DNA of 64,000 nt, taken from the NCBI GenBank assembly GCA_964637345.1, contig CAZWTD010000001.1:1-64000 (forward strand). Direction: 5' to 3'. Of the stretch, positions 55,599-64,000 are shown piece by piece (positions within the stretch are counted from its first letter, which is position 1; the number at the start of each line of letters is the position of its first letter). A program made the position numbers and the translations under genes. This stretch comes from CAZWTD01 sp964637345. GTDB taxonomy: Bacteria > Patescibacteriota > Patescibacteriia > HK-STAS-PATE-3. The notes under the pieces were generated by a model. That model saw nothing but the letters and a program-made list of their open reading frames with translations. It had not been told where the DNA came from and did no database searches.

Positions 55599-58564
55599 AG
55601 CGATTCAACCGAAAGATTTTGAAGAAGGATCGGGCAAGCAAGGAGTTCTGCTTCGGAGAGCTCCCTACCTTCGTCGTTCCAAACTGAAATACTTATCGTT
55701 TGCTGACCGAAACCAGGGTTGAAGATTGAGAAATAATCCTTTGGCTTTGATGTCAAAACTCTCCACTCAAAAGAAGCAACACCGTTTAATGAAAATCGAA
55801 TAATGCGCGGTTCGTTTGAGCAGCTTTGGACGGTGGCTGAAAGTTTACTTGATGAGGTTGATTGTTTTAAGGCTTGAAGCTCAAGCGAAGACCCCTGGCG
55901 AAGGGCGCGACGTTGACTATCCTCGCCACGATTTCGAAGGCGTCTCCATTCTCCTCTGCGGCTCATAAGCGGAACAGGAGATTGGTCTTCATATTCAATT
56001 TTGTAGAGCTCGCAACGTGAATTTTTTGCAACAAAAGTGAGTTTTCCGATCCCTTCAAGGTCGTTAAGAAATAATCGTTTTTCTTCGTTTGACAGCAAGT
56101 CGGTTCGAAAAGAAATTGCCTCAATATTTCCTTCTTGCAACACAGACCGAAGTTCATTTTTATAATAGATGTTTGAGAATATGTCTCGTTGAGATCTCAG
56201 GCGGATTGGGGTTATCGCATTTGGTAGAAGAATTTTATTGAGCGCGTCGGCAAAGCCAGATCCTGGATAGTAGTCCTCAAGAAGGCGGTCAATAATTTTT
56301 GATGGCTCAATTGGGTTAGAGGAGCAACCTGCGAGCCGTTGGTTGACTGATCGGTAGGGCAGTTCGAGTGTTTGGAGTGATGTTGATAGGGCTTCGGGTA
56401 TTTGGTTATCCTGGGTTGAGGCGGTAGAAATACGGAGATTGCCAAGAGCAACAGTAGGGTCGATAAGCGAATTTTTGCCGCTGCCCGCTTCAGATACTCG
56501 AAATCGGATTGAATGCGCTCCCTGTTTGAACGAAGGAAGGCGAATTCGTATTGGGAGTTCTGTGGTTAGCAGGTAGAAGTTGCCGACGGGTTCATCATCA
56601 AACGTTACTTCAAGTAATTGATTTGTCGTACGAGGAGCTTTGGCAATAAAAGAAAGATCAACATCTCTGGAATAGTTTGGAGCTTCAAGCGTCACCCTTG
56701 CTTCTTGGTCAATCCATTGGAAAGCATTTTGCGTTTCGAGAAGTGGTTCGCGCCATCCTTCGTTATAAAGCAAGAAGGGGGCCCTTGGCGTCTCGGCCTG
56801 AAGTTCATAGGCGATGAAAATATCATCTTCAAAAACTTTTTTCGCGGATAATGAGCTAAGAATAAATTGCTGAATGTTCGTGAAATCTTTAGGCTCGATA
56901 TCTTCTGGTCCACCTCCCTGAAATTCTTTGTAGAGAAGAATGTATCGGGCATTGAGATTCTCCATTGCGCTCATATTTGCCGCGCGATCACGTACGTCGA
57001 TAGCTCGGTGATTCATCCGGCTGGCATTTTTCGGCTGAAGGAGGAGGAGTTCGTTGAGAATTGGGTAACTCGTAGTTTGAAGGAAAGCTGGGTCGTTTGG
57101 ATTATTACGCGAAAATTGAAAAGAGTTGATAACGTTTTTTTTGTGAATCGTCCGATAATATAAGGACCTGGAAGCCAAATTATAATTAGTTGCTCCGGGG
57201 ATTTCGATGAGGGAATACTTTTCTGAATCACTAGCTAATTGCTCAAAAAACGGTGGGACTGAAGGAGTTGTTGTTGGGTAGGGAACGGTCCAATATTCAA
57301 GAGTTATTCCGACGAGGAAAAGAACTGGCAAAAGAACTTGCCAGATAGTCTTCCTAACGTGACGGAGAAGCATAAGAAGTCCGAAAGATGAAGCAATTGC
57401 AACTCCCACAATAGCAAATATTGTTATCCGGTTGACCGATCGAATATTTTCGATATAAGGAAAATATTTGTAAAGAAGTAAGTAGGGGAGAGGAATTTTT
57501 GGCTCAATAAGGCCGCCAATATGCAGGAATGGTCCAAGCGATAGTATTGAGAAGCCCGCTCCAATCCACGCCCAAAAACGTCCATTTCGGCTTTTTCGTG
57601 AGAATAGAGCAATACTGGAGAGAGAAAGAACAATAATTCCCAGGTATGCGGGCGATTTAAAGGCATTTCCCTGGAAGGAGCTTCGTGCTTCAGAAAAAAA
57701 ATCCCCCCATAACGTTTGGTTATACGGAGGGATGAGAAAACTTAGCAAGTCGTTCGAATGGTTGCTAACAGAGTTTATTCCAACGTTTAAGTAATTATTA
57801 TCACTGGATGCAATGTGAAATAGTCCGGAAAATTCTCGCGAAAAAAGTGCAATGGCGCCAGCAATTGCGACTGCAATAAATGCCCATGATCGAGGGCGGC
57901 GGATCAGTTGGTAAAGCTGATGACGATAATACCAGCCTAGGACTGGAAGAAGTAATAGGAAGAAGACAGCGAAGTGGTATTCTGTTTGTACGAGGAGCAT
58001 CGCAGAGGCAGCCAGAGCGATAAAGCGAGGTACAGTCAGTTTTGAAATGTTCAGCAAAAGAAAGTACAGGGTCCAGACAATCCATTCAGTATGCATTGTC
58101 CCATAAAACCCCTGGCTCCAGAATAACCGCATCGGAGCAAAAGTGAAGATGGTGGCGGCGATTGCGGCGGAAAAATACAGGTTTCGGTTTTTGGGAAAAT
58201 CAGACGTAAGGAGCAATTTGGCTAAGTAGTACATTCCCACCCACGAAGCGATAAAGGAGAAGAGCCAGAATAAATTATACCCAAGAGGAAAACCAAAGAA
58301 GAGGACCCAATACGCATTAAGCTGTATTGGATCAAAGCGAAGCTGGGCGGCGGATGAGATAATTGTTTTAATGCTACCTCGGGCCTCAATAGAAGAGACT
58401 CGCTCTTGTACTGCCGCGATAGACTGAAACAAATCGGCTCCATCACCAGCCACCTTTGTTGAAAGATGTAAAATGACTGGGGCGGTAAAAATACAACTTA
58501 AGATTGTTGCAATCAGAACGAGAGCTCCAAATGTTCGCGCTCTGAATAATAATCCCTTTACCAT
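55595..58564 (-). CDS. Large GT-C/YfhO-like membrane protein (989 aa)
   Basis: About 12 helices in the first ~430 residues, with the acidic first loop STKVAGDGADLFQSIAAVQERVSS and WSQGFYGTMHTEWIVWTLYFLLL, then a ~550-residue outer region: VPPFFEQLASDSEKYSLIEIPGATN, a beta-sandwich part VDLSFIAKAPRTTNQLLEVTFDDEPVGNFYL (carbohydrate-binding-like) and a second one near the end. YfhO-type proteins glycosylate lipoteichoic or other surface polymers. The promoter's -10 ends 6 bases before the ATG, so the mRNA should be leaderless. Confidence 0.75.
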   Translation of the reverse strand: MVKGLLFRARTFGALVLIATILSCIFTAPVILHLSTKVAGDGADLFQSIAAVQERVSSIEARGSIKTIISSAAQLRFDPIQLNAYWVLFFGFPLGYNLFWLFSFIASWVGMYYLAKLLLTSDFPKNRNLYFSAAIAATIFTFAPMRLFWSQGFYGTMHTEWIVWTLYFLLLNISKLTVPRFIALAASAMLLVQTEYHFAVFFLLLLPVLGWYYRHQLYQLIRRPRSWAFIAVAIAGAIALFSREFSGLFHIASSDNNYLNVGINSVSNHSNDLLSFLIPPYNQTLWGDFFSEARSSFQGNAFKSPAYLGIIVLSLSSIALFSRKSRNGRFWAWIGAGFSILSLGPFLHIGGLIEPKIPLPYLLLYKYFPYIENIRSVNRITIFAIVGVAIASSFGLLMLLRHVRKTIWQVLLPVLFLVGITLEYWTVPYPTTTPSVPPFFEQLASDSEKYSLIEIPGATNYNLASRSLYYRTIHKKNVINSFQFSRNNPNDPAFLQTTSYPILNELLLLQPKNASRMNHRAIDVRDRAANMSAMENLNARYILLYKEFQGGGPEDIEPKDFTNIQQFILSSLSAKKVFEDDIFIAYELQAETPRAPFLLYNEGWREPLLETQNAFQWIDQEARVTLEAPNYSRDVDLSFIAKAPRTTNQLLEVTFDDEPVGNFYLLTTELPIRIRLPSFKQGAHSIRFRVSEAGSGKNSLIDPTVALGNLRISTASTQDNQIPEALSTSLQTLELPYRSVNQRLAGCSSNPIEPSKIIDRLLEDYYPGSGFADALNKILLPNAITPIRLRSQRDIFSNIYYKNELRSVLQEGNIEAISFRTDLLSNEEKRLFLNDLEGIGKLTFVAKNSRCELYKIEYEDQSPVPLMSRRGEWRRLRNRGEDSQRRALRQGSSLELQALKQSTSSSKLSATVQSCSNEPRIIRFSLNGVASFEWRVLTSKPKDYFSIFNPGFGQQTISISVWNDEGRELSEAELLACPILLQNLSVESL

Positions 58565-58570
58565 AAAGAA

Positions 58571-58599
58571 ATCATAACGTTTTTATGATACTGAAGCAA
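58571..58599 (-). promoter_or_regulatory. Promoter of the YfhO-like gene, leaderless
   Basis: Minus strand TTGCTT (58599-58594), 17 bases, TATGAT (58576-58571). The predicted start coincides with the A of the ATG at 58564. Confidence 0.7.
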
Positions 58600-58620
58600 G
58601 AAAAATACATAGCGACATTA

Positions 58621-58649
58621 TTGAATGGCTTACTCGGAAGAGGTATACT
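58621..58649 (+). promoter_or_regulatory. Promoter of the 58682 gene
   Basis: TTGAAT (58621-58626), 17 bases, TATACT (58644-58649). Confidence 0.65.
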
Positions 58650-58681
58650 GATGGCTGTGCGAATGTATTGCTTGATAGATT

Positions 58682-60703
58682 ATGGATTTACTGAAAAGCG
58701 AAAAAAATGCCAACCAAGTCAGAAAGATTTTTGGCGTTGTAACGATAGGGCTAGCTATTACGTTAAGTATTATTCGTCTTTGTGTCTGGCCTTGGGTTGA
58801 CGGGGGCCTCTTAGTCGTTTTATTTCTTTGCGGGATACTAACGCTTAGCGTTTTGCGTCAGCCGAAGCATGAACCTTTGTTCGTCAGTTTTTTAGTACTC
58901 CTTTTTCTCCAACAGTGGTCATGGGCACTCGGTCTTAGATCGTCCCTTGCTTTCGAGGTCGCCCGGACGCCGATTTCTTTTAATATTTCCCTTTTAGTTG
59001 TTACCTTCCTATTGTTTCCCGTAGCAGCAAGGTCAACACGAACATTTTTTCGACGAATACTCGACGCATTGTCAGATTTAGACCAGTTCGTAAAAAGTCC
59101 CCAAACAAAACATACAAAAATTATTTTAGCGTTGATCTTCATTTTACTCATTGGCGTGAGTTTGCGAATTTGGCAAATTCATGGGCTTGGGGATAATGTC
59201 GATGGATTTCTCCATATTCTGAATGCTCAATCACTCGCTCATGGTGGAGTGAACGAGCATCATAATGCCCAGGCGTATACGTATGCGATGTCTTTATTTA
59301 TTCGAATTTTTGGGAGTGGCCCTCTTTCGCTCCATGGCGTCAACCTGCTTTCAAGCGCTGCGCTAATGGTTCTAATGTATTTTTTTGGAAAGCGTCTTGG
59401 TAATCAAATAACTGGATGTATTTCCGCAGGGTTAATAGCTGTGTCTTATTGGCAGATCGGGGATACCGGAAATATTCGAATGTATACGCCGTATCTCCTC
59501 GCTATGACGGCTTTCTTTTTTTTCACACTTCGGATTTTGTTTGATTCCGGGTTTATGAGTTTTCCGGCTAAATCCATTCAACACATTCTCCGAGAGTCTT
59601 GGCGAAGTATTGTTGGGATGATTGCTGCGTTTCTGTTCGCGCTCCATCTCCATCCGGTAGCCGTGAGCGTCCTTGTGCCAATTGGCCTGACACCCTTTCT
59701 CCTTTTGCTTCTCGTAGTCATCCGACACAGAAAGCGCGTCTGGCGCACTCAACGGTTACTCAACCTCGTTTTCGCATGTGGAACGCTTCTTGCCGGTATC
59801 GCAATAATATTTTTTATCGATCCGTCATTCGTAACGCGCTATTTTTCTAGTGTCGGTTTTAACAGGGAATTTTTTTCAAGTAGCCAATTTCTTACCGCCA
59901 ATGAGTGGACGAGCTACGGGTGGATTGTCCGCTTGTACGGCCCCTGGCTACTCATACTAACGATTGGAGCGACTGCGTATCGCGCGTTTCGTCGTCGCGA
60001 CCTCGCGCTTTGGTTTATTTGGCTTTCTTTTATCGTTGTTTGGCTAGAAACTATTTTACTTTTCGACAGGTACTTTGCCCCTCGCTATATAATTCATTTG
60101 CTTCCACTGATTATTTTACTGCTCGCTGTCGTACTCGAGCGAATATCAAACGCCCTCCAATCTGTTCTTCGCCTCCCAGGCCTACTTACAGCATTAATCG
60201 TCGTTTGTGTAGTGACTCCTTGGTCGTCAGTCGGGTCGGTTGTACAAAAAAAAATCGGACCAAGTCCAATTCAGGAAATCTATTATGATTTCAAAGGGAC
60301 AATCGCGTCGCTCCCAATTCGTTCGAATGACGCCTTAGTTGAAAGCGTTTGGGGACCGTTTGAGTTTTTTCAACAGACAAGCAAGAACATTATTTCAATC
60401 AACGGCTTAACAACCGATGGAGTCGGTAACTTGTTGCCAGAAGCCGAACTAACGAGACGTTTTGTCCGTGCTGTAGCTCAACATGAACACGGGTGGTTGC
60501 TGACCGATCAGTATCGCTTTATTCGATGGGACTGTCGGGATATGCTGAATTGTCAAATTCGAGACTTCATTTCTTTGAACCCGAGTATGTTTCGTCAGCA
60601 GATTTCGAAAAGCGACCCTCAACTCATTCTGTATGAGTGGGGTTGGGATGAGTCCGCTCGAGATGCCCGATCCAGTTGGCTGAAGGCACAAAACCAAGAT
60701 TGA
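58682..60703 (+). CDS. GT39-like membrane glycosyltransferase (673 aa)
   Basis: The N-terminal ~130 residues add helices before the usual GT39 core. The first outer loop of that core, RIWQIHGLGDNVDGFLHILNAQSLAHGG, carries Asp residues and is followed by TYAMSLFIRIFGSGPLSLHGVNLLSSAALMVLMYFFGKRLG, the dolichyl-phosphate-mannose mannosyltransferase pattern. A short outer C-terminal domain has VESVWGPFEFFQQT. Its 3' end overlaps the convergent DUF362 gene by 80 bases. Confidence 0.78.
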   Translation: MDLLKSEKNANQVRKIFGVVTIGLAITLSIIRLCVWPWVDGGLLVVLFLCGILTLSVLRQPKHEPLFVSFLVLLFLQQWSWALGLRSSLAFEVARTPISFNISLLVVTFLLFPVAARSTRTFFRRILDALSDLDQFVKSPQTKHTKIILALIFILLIGVSLRIWQIHGLGDNVDGFLHILNAQSLAHGGVNEHHNAQAYTYAMSLFIRIFGSGPLSLHGVNLLSSAALMVLMYFFGKRLGNQITGCISAGLIAVSYWQIGDTGNIRMYTPYLLAMTAFFFFTLRILFDSGFMSFPAKSIQHILRESWRSIVGMIAAFLFALHLHPVAVSVLVPIGLTPFLLLLLVVIRHRKRVWRTQRLLNLVFACGTLLAGIAIIFFIDPSFVTRYFSSVGFNREFFSSSQFLTANEWTSYGWIVRLYGPWLLILTIGATAYRAFRRRDLALWFIWLSFIVVWLETILLFDRYFAPRYIIHLLPLIILLLAVVLERISNALQSVLRLPGLLTALIVVCVVTPWSSVGSVVQKKIGPSPIQEIYYDFKGTIASLPIRSNDALVESVWGPFEFFQQTSKNIISINGLTTDGVGNLLPEAELTRRFVRAVAQHEHGWLLTDQYRFIRWDCRDMLNCQIRDFISLNPSMFRQQISKSDPQLILYEWGWDESARDARSSWLKAQNQD

Positions 60704-62228
60704 GGTTGTTCGGAGGGACGTTTCCGGATAGGAAAAGTGACGCTGGGGTCAGGCCCGGGAAATTAACCCGAGGGTTTTTAAGAACCTCTCGGAGGGTAGG
60801 CATTTTTGTCCAATCAAGACCCATAATATTCGCCGCAACGTAGTCGACTGCTAGAGGATGAAACCCCCCGAGGAGAACGCCGGACTCTTTCGGGACGCAC
60901 TCCATCGGCCCTTCATGGTCGCCGCCAATAATTCCATCAACAAGACAAAAGTAGTTACGCTGAGGCTGGTCATGGAGTTGACCGGTCTTATCGGCATTGA
61001 AAATAATATCATTCAGGTCAGAAACTGTTCGCCACACAGTGTCATTCCCGTACCAACTGCCCTCAAAGAAGCGGCGGCCTGGGAGCGGGTAGAGCTCATT
61101 GAAAACACGTAAGGTGGCCCCAGGGTATTTTTTTTGAAATCGTTCAAAGCGACTCTTCAACTCGGGAGAGAGGCCGGTACTCGTTGGTTTCGGTTCCTTG
61201 AGGGATCCAGTAGTCAAAAAGAGCTTTGTACGCCAGGCGAAACGGAAGGCTCGACGAATAAAGGTGGCGAGCCACACACCAAGCGGCGGATGTCGTTTTA
61301 AAAATACAAAAATACGGAACTCGAGATAGTCGCGTAGTTTAATACGGGGGAACTCGTCTCCTCCTGAGCCCTGGAGACCTTCCCGATGGTGGGCAATCCA
61401 GCGCTTATCACCGTTAATGCCGATGAGATTTTTCATCGCTACGGTTATACCTGCCTTCCGGTGTGTTTTGAGTTTTGGGATATTAATGAAGAGGTCGGCA
61501 GAGAGGATTGTTTTCGCGATGTAGTACTCATTCGTGTCATCATGATGATGCTTTGACACGGTTCCCTTGTCGTAATCTGTGATCATTAAGCGTTTTGATT
61601 GGGACATGATTGGCATCAGAGCGCTCTTCGTCCCAACATTCACAACGGCATAGCCACGCGGGTCCCGGTCTTTAAATTCACGATGGGTGATAACGTGCTC
61701 CTCATTAACAGTTGAAATCTCTCGCCGGAGATCAATGAGCTCGATTGTGACCCCACGGTCTCGGTAGAATTCAACGAGAGACTTTGCGCCGCTTTCTGTG
61801 ATCACTTCTTCCCAGATTGAGCTTTGGAGGATGCAGTCAGCGATCGTAATAATTCCTTGCCCCTTTGTTGAGAGGAGGATGTAATCGATAATCGGACGCA
61901 TCAAGGACGCGTGGGTGATTACGCTTAAAACGCCCGGCCGACCGAGGAGATGACGGCCGCGGACGAAATTCGGCTTTATGACCGCGTGCTGACCCGGCTT
62001 TATGAGATCCTTAAAGGGCTCCCAGTTCGGAGTCCCGAAATGCTCTTTATCTAATTCGAGCTGATGGAGTATTGAACGAACGTAGCCGTAGGTGCGATTC
62101 GTCGGATTAACCGAAACACGATAGGGTAGGGAAGAAAGTTCAGGGAAATCCACCCCAGGATCGAAGGGGGCGTCCGGATATCTTACGTCGTCTGGGTGGT
62201 GCTCGAGCGCGACATGATTTTCTTTCAT
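60624..62228 (-). CDS. DUF362 domain protein (534 aa)
   Basis: GQHAVIKPNFVRGRHLLGRPGVLSVITHASLMRPIIDYIL, ITIADCILQSSIWEEVITESGAKSLVEFYRDRGVTIELIDLR, ADLFINIPKLKTHRKAGITVAMKNLIGINGDKRWIAHHREG and a late DGIIGGDHEGPM / GGFHPLAVDYVAANIMGLD are all DUF362 hallmarks. The [4Fe-4S] ferredoxin part found in some members is absent, and a helical insertion (about 250-330) is present. The biochemical role is not established. In this place it may serve glycan or lipid modification. It heads a minus operon with the GT4 and flippase genes upstream. Confidence 0.85.
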   Translation of the reverse strand: MKENHVALEHHPDDVRYPDAPFDPGVDFPELSSLPYRVSVNPTNRTYGYVRSILHQLELDKEHFGTPNWEPFKDLIKPGQHAVIKPNFVRGRHLLGRPGVLSVITHASLMRPIIDYILLSTKGQGIITIADCILQSSIWEEVITESGAKSLVEFYRDRGVTIELIDLRREISTVNEEHVITHREFKDRDPRGYAVVNVGTKSALMPIMSQSKRLMITDYDKGTVSKHHHDDTNEYYIAKTILSADLFINIPKLKTHRKAGITVAMKNLIGINGDKRWIAHHREGLQGSGGDEFPRIKLRDYLEFRIFVFLKRHPPLGVWLATFIRRAFRFAWRTKLFLTTGSLKEPKPTSTGLSPELKSRFERFQKKYPGATLRVFNELYPLPGRRFFEGSWYGNDTVWRTVSDLNDIIFNADKTGQLHDQPQRNYFCLVDGIIGGDHEGPMECVPKESGVLLGGFHPLAVDYVAANIMGLDWTKMPTLREVLKNPRVNFPGLTPASLFLSGNVPPNNLNLGFVPSANWIGHLERTHPNPTHTE

Positions 62229-62272
62229 GACCGGTACTTTACCATACAGCTTGGTATCAGCAAGGCTGAACC

Positions 62273-63391
62273 TTATGATTTTGGTATTTTCGCTAAGGTT
62301 AGAAGAAGTTCGCCAAACTGCCGGGCATTCGTTCTAACATCGTGACTTTGCATAGTATAGCGATAGCCATTACCACCTAGTTTTCGGAGAAGTTCTGGAT
62401 GATTAAGCATGTTTTGAAGTAGATCAGACAGCTTGTTCGTGTCACCGTTCGCCCATAAACCCATCTCGTTTGTTTCCAGAACATTATCGGGGTTTACGAC
62501 GAGAGAAAGAATCGGGGTCTTATGCATGGCCGCTTGAATAAAGGTGTTGGGAAATCCTTCGAACCGTGAAGTATTAATGTAGATCTTCGCATCTCGAAAG
62601 TAGGTATTGATTGACGAGAACGGGACAAAAGGGATAAATGTGCAGTTCGGGAGAGATTGAGCTTCAGTTTTTATTCGTTCAAAGTTCATCCGGTCAAGGG
62701 CGAAGGGGGCGATCATGACGAATGATTCTTTTGGAAAACGTCTGGCTAGGTTCAGAAAGATTTCTGGTTGTTTCCAGGGTTCACATCGGCCAACCCAAAG
62801 AATCGCCTTTTTCGTTTCGGCGCGTAATTCCGATTCGTCTGGAATTGCGTAGGAGGTTCGAAGAACAGTGCTCGGGCGGCCGTGAAAATCTTGAACAAGT
62901 TGAGCTTGTTCGTTAGATTGAGTAATTACGAGATCAGCGTGACGGATGCCGTATCGGTATAGGGCGCCGAAAATCCTTGGTTGTTGCCGCTCAAAACCGC
63001 CGTTGCAATCAATTTCATGAGCGGTCATATACACAAAACGTCGACGTCTCATTTTACTGAGTAGACTACATAAGCCGGTTATCTCCCCAGCCGCACGCTG
63101 CACTATAATGTCTGCATTGATACTCGCAATTGTACCGAGAAGCTGGAGTGTTGTCGTTTTTGGAATCCGATATGGGATTCCGTTATGAATTGCCAGCCGG
63201 CCGATGAATTCATGACGTGGTTGCCCATAATTTCCGACAACAACGTGAATTTCAAAACGGCTATCGCGGGCCAGCTCTTGGGCGAGGGTGGCAATTTGAA
63301 TTTCCGCTCCGCCGAAGGGGGCTTGGAAGTTTGGCCGGAATATCGGATAACTAGCGAGACTTGGAAAGCAAACTTTAAGGGGTCGGCTCAT
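62273..63391 (-). CDS. GT4 glycosyltransferase
   Basis: 372 residues. FQAPFGGAEIQIATLAQELARD, YMTAHEIDCNGGFER, HADLVITQSNEQAQLVQDFHG, AILWVGRCEPWKQPEIFLNLARRFP, CTFIPFVPFSSINTYFRDAKIYINTSRFEGFPNTFIQAAMHKTPILSLVV with the EGFPNTFIQA donor motif. Its start is overlapped by the end of the flippase gene (17 bases), so they are co-transcribed on the minus strand. Confidence 0.88.
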   Translation of the reverse strand: MSRPLKVCFPSLASYPIFRPNFQAPFGGAEIQIATLAQELARDSRFEIHVVVGNYGQPRHEFIGRLAIHNGIPYRIPKTTTLQLLGTIASINADIIVQRAAGEITGLCSLLSKMRRRRFVYMTAHEIDCNGGFERQQPRIFGALYRYGIRHADLVITQSNEQAQLVQDFHGRPSTVLRTSYAIPDESELRAETKKAILWVGRCEPWKQPEIFLNLARRFPKESFVMIAPFALDRMNFERIKTEAQSLPNCTFIPFVPFSSINTYFRDAKIYINTSRFEGFPNTFIQAAMHKTPILSLVVNPDNVLETNEMGLWANGDTNKLSDLLQNMLNHPELLRKLGGNGYRYTMQSHDVRTNARQFGELLLTLAKIPKS

Positions 63392-64000
63392 GAAATAAGG
63401 ATTTTTTGATAAAGGATCGCGTCAACTGGATAAAGGCGACCAAAAAGAAGAAGTTCACGCCGATTGTTGTCCAAATAACACCAAAGACGCCTAAAGGCTT
63501 TATCAGGATGAGGTAAAGGATAATATTCAGGACGGCTCCAACTCCTAGAATAACCGTTACGGATCGAATACCTCGTGGGCCCTGTGCGTTTAACAGCCAC
63601 ATGTATAATTGGTAGACAATATAAAGGCAGTTAATGACTGAGAAAAGTATGACAAGGTCAAGTCGGATAGGAAATTCTTTTCCAAAAAGCCACATCACAA
63701 GAAAAATTGATCCTACGGAGAGAAGGAAAACTGGAAGAATTGAGACTATTGCGACAATCCGGAGGCGTCGACCAATATTCGCCTTATCACGATCTCCGGT
63801 CAGAGTTGGGAAGTAGACATTAAGAAAGAGCTGGAAGAATTTTCCAACAAGAACAGTGCTGGCGTTGATGTAGGCTGAATACACCCCAACCCAGTATAAG
63901 GATACATAGTGGTTGAGGAAGAAGCGGTCGGTATTCCCGATAATCGCTCCGGTAATCCCCCCGAGGATTGCGTAACTTGCGTAGTGGAGAATGGATCGGC
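63375..64000 (-). CDS. Polysaccharide flippase (MOP superfamily), 5' partial
   Basis: The frame stays open on the minus strand to the window edge; residues encoded beyond the internal GTG at 63884 (SYAILGGITGAIIGNTDRFFLNHYVSLYW) are typical of Wzx proteins (the TDRFFL...S loop between helices). About six hydrophobic helices are visible, and the C-terminus is intact (SFIKKSLFHEPTP). It is the second flippase of the glycan region and implies a second repeat-unit pathway or continuation of the cluster past 64000. Confidence 0.82.
   Translation of the reverse strand, partial: RSILHYASYAILGGITGAIIGNTDRFFLNHYVSLYWVGVYSAYINASTVLVGKFFQLFLNVYFPTLTGDRDKANIGRRLRIVAIVSILPVFLLSVGSIFLVMWLFGKEFPIRLDLVILFSVINCLYIVYQLYMWLLNAQGPRGIRSVTVILGVGAVLNIILYLILIKPLGVFGVIWTTIGVNFFFLVAFIQLTRSFIKKSLFHEPTP

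Noticed and set aside
58651..58800. ORF starting at ATG 58651 just after the promoter
   Set aside because: It closes within 150 bases and is in another frame than the conserved membrane protein starting at 58682; it reads as an accidental frame.

Overview
The window reads as a scaffold from a Patescibacteria (Candidate Phyla Radiation, Parcubacteria-like) genome using the standard genetic code. The evidence is the gene style: HerA/TraD-like ATPases joined to a membrane-anchored N-terminal module, thrombospondin type 3 proteins with Asn-rich linkers, a short widespread CPR protein next to dnaX, a sigma-region-4 plus HARE-HTH regulator, many ATGA/TAATG gene overlaps, and few Shine-Dalgarno (SD) sites on core genes. 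Three N runs (16149-16248, 32040-32049, 40026-40035) mark scaffold joins. The two short ones sit inside genes that are otherwise intact. This placement is inference from gene content; no 16S rRNA or ribosomal protein gene is present.

Layout. 1-7300 is a mosaic of small independent units: the end of a C25-like secreted peptidase, a Cys-rich secreted peptide, a PD-(D/E)XK nuclease and AlkD-like glycosylase pair, a beta-carbonic-anhydrase-like protein, an HNH protein, a CYTH protein, and a nickel superoxide dismutase with its maturation protease. 7300-16150 holds a lipoprotein L,D-transpeptidase, secD (with an inserted parvulin domain), secF, a regulator and a split ATPase module. 16250-18770 holds a DUF6504-like fragment, a noncoding RNA candidate, DNA polymerase IV and a small cassette gene. 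18780-24900 is mostly minus strand: dus, cysS, a CorA / small membrane protein / Clp-type AAA operon and two paralogous lipoproteins. 24930-31070 holds the fused ATPase, dnaX, a GIY-YIG gene and tRNA-Gln. 31200-37330 encodes exported and membrane proteins ending in a subtilase. 37335-64000 is a large surface-glycan cluster (GtrA, GT2, GT4, sugar-nucleotide enzymes, two flippases and several GT-C-like membrane proteins) with metK embedded.

The strongest candidate for something undescribed is a ~335-nt RNA on the minus strand (about 17046 to 16712). It has its own promoter and terminator and is built from three tandem ~93-nt units. Each unit contains a conserved box and two hairpins whose stems differ between units but still pair, while loop length or sequence is kept. 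Second is SecD carrying a parvulin domain whose strands appear circularly permuted. Promoters are unusually readable: TTGacn, 17 nt (often ending TGC), then TAnnnT. In several core genes the predicted transcript start lies within a few bases of the ATG, which suggests leaderless translation. A set of mostly minus-strand small genes instead has strong SDs and GC-rich terminators.
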